From positions 1 through 6,615 of the forward strand of contig PXDP01000089.1 in NCBI GenBank assembly GCA_003565035.1: a stretch of 6,615 bases of DNA, written 5' to 3'. Under the pieces are notes generated by a model. It was not told the DNA's origin. It was given only the letters and a program-made list of their open reading frames with translations, and made no database searches. This DNA comes from PVC group bacterium (lineage in GTDB: Bacteria > Verrucomicrobiota > Kiritimatiellia > SS1-B-03-39 > UBA6053). The position numbers were made by a program, and so were the translations under genes. Each line of letters opens with the position of its first letter. Position 1 is the stretch's first letter. Below are positions 6,401-6,615 of this stretch, piece after piece.

Positions 6401-6615
6401 GTGCATCCTCCCGGAGTTGGTTCTGCGCGGAATAGGCCCGTAACGGGGAATTGTGGTTCTGTGCGATTTTGATGCGGCTGAAAATTCTTCAGTGAGAGAT
6501 GATTTACGGCTGATTTTTCTAACATCGAAGTCCGACCCTAACAATAATCAAAAATGACCAACGGGTGGCTACGCCGGACAACGGATGCTAAAAAATCCGA
6601 AAGCCTTTTAAAAAA
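6401..6615. other. Non-coding tail after aroC, no gene recognised
   Basis: No reading frame here resembles a protein. Composition drifts from GC-rich to AT-rich, ending in A-runs (AAAAAA near 6590 and at the very end). Small features are a loose direct repeat of GGTTCTG[CT]GCG (6419 and 6455), a 5-bp dyad CTGAA-AATTC-TTCAG and the near-palindrome CCCGTAACGGG (6437-6447). None has the T-run of an intrinsic terminator for aroC. The stretch may hold the regulatory region of the next gene. Confidence 0.4.

Noticed and set aside
6437..6447. CCCGTAACGGG as a terminator hairpin for aroC
   Set aside because: The arms are separated by a single base, so a stable hairpin loop is not possible with full pairing, and no T-run follows.
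5293..6525. A 410-codon open frame on the minus strand
   Set aside because: It is antisense to aroC, which carries all chorismate synthase signatures; the minus product is low-complexity and unlike any family I know.

Overview
The window is a dense, GC-rich bacterial chromosomal segment. It has five protein-coding genes, one of them cut by the left edge, and short intergenic gaps. Four genes are recognisable housekeeping or ion-transport genes. The fifth, the largest complete gene, is an unrecognised repeat-rich membrane-anchored protein. I see no mobile element, RNA gene or CRISPR array. The taxon cannot be fixed from this alone. The acidic protein with KTxxIKRP-like basic motifs recalls hypothetical proteins I associate with Kiritimatiellota/Lentisphaerota of the PVC group; this is a low-confidence inference.

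Left part, minus strand: kdpB (1-1819, C-terminus beyond the window) lies just downstream of and codirectional with mutY (1919-3001). KdpB is the P-type ATPase subunit of the high-affinity K+ importer and has every catalytic motif expected in the visible part. No kdpA lies upstream of it, which departs from the usual kdpA-kdpB-kdpC order. MutY is an adenine glycosylase with an intact [4Fe-4S] cluster motif and, unusually, a complete Nudix box in its C-terminal domain.

Centre: a 152-bp divergent intergenic region (3002-3153) holds a short perfect inverted repeat and a plausible sigma-70 promoter. It separates mutY from a plus-strand gene (3154-4827) for a 557-residue, largely disordered acidic protein with one C-terminal transmembrane helix. 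This protein has tandem 31-32-residue repeats and a striking enrichment of Thr-x-x-[Ile/Leu/Met] sites. It is the main candidate for an undescribed system: possibly a multi-site phospho-threonine scaffold for FHA-domain proteins. A clear intrinsic terminator (4854-4881) closes this unit.

Right part, plus strand: trxA (thioredoxin) and aroC (chorismate synthase) are only 8 bp apart and look co-transcribed. After aroC come three copies of a 13-bp tandem repeat and about 215 bp of non-coding, increasingly AT-rich DNA to the window end.
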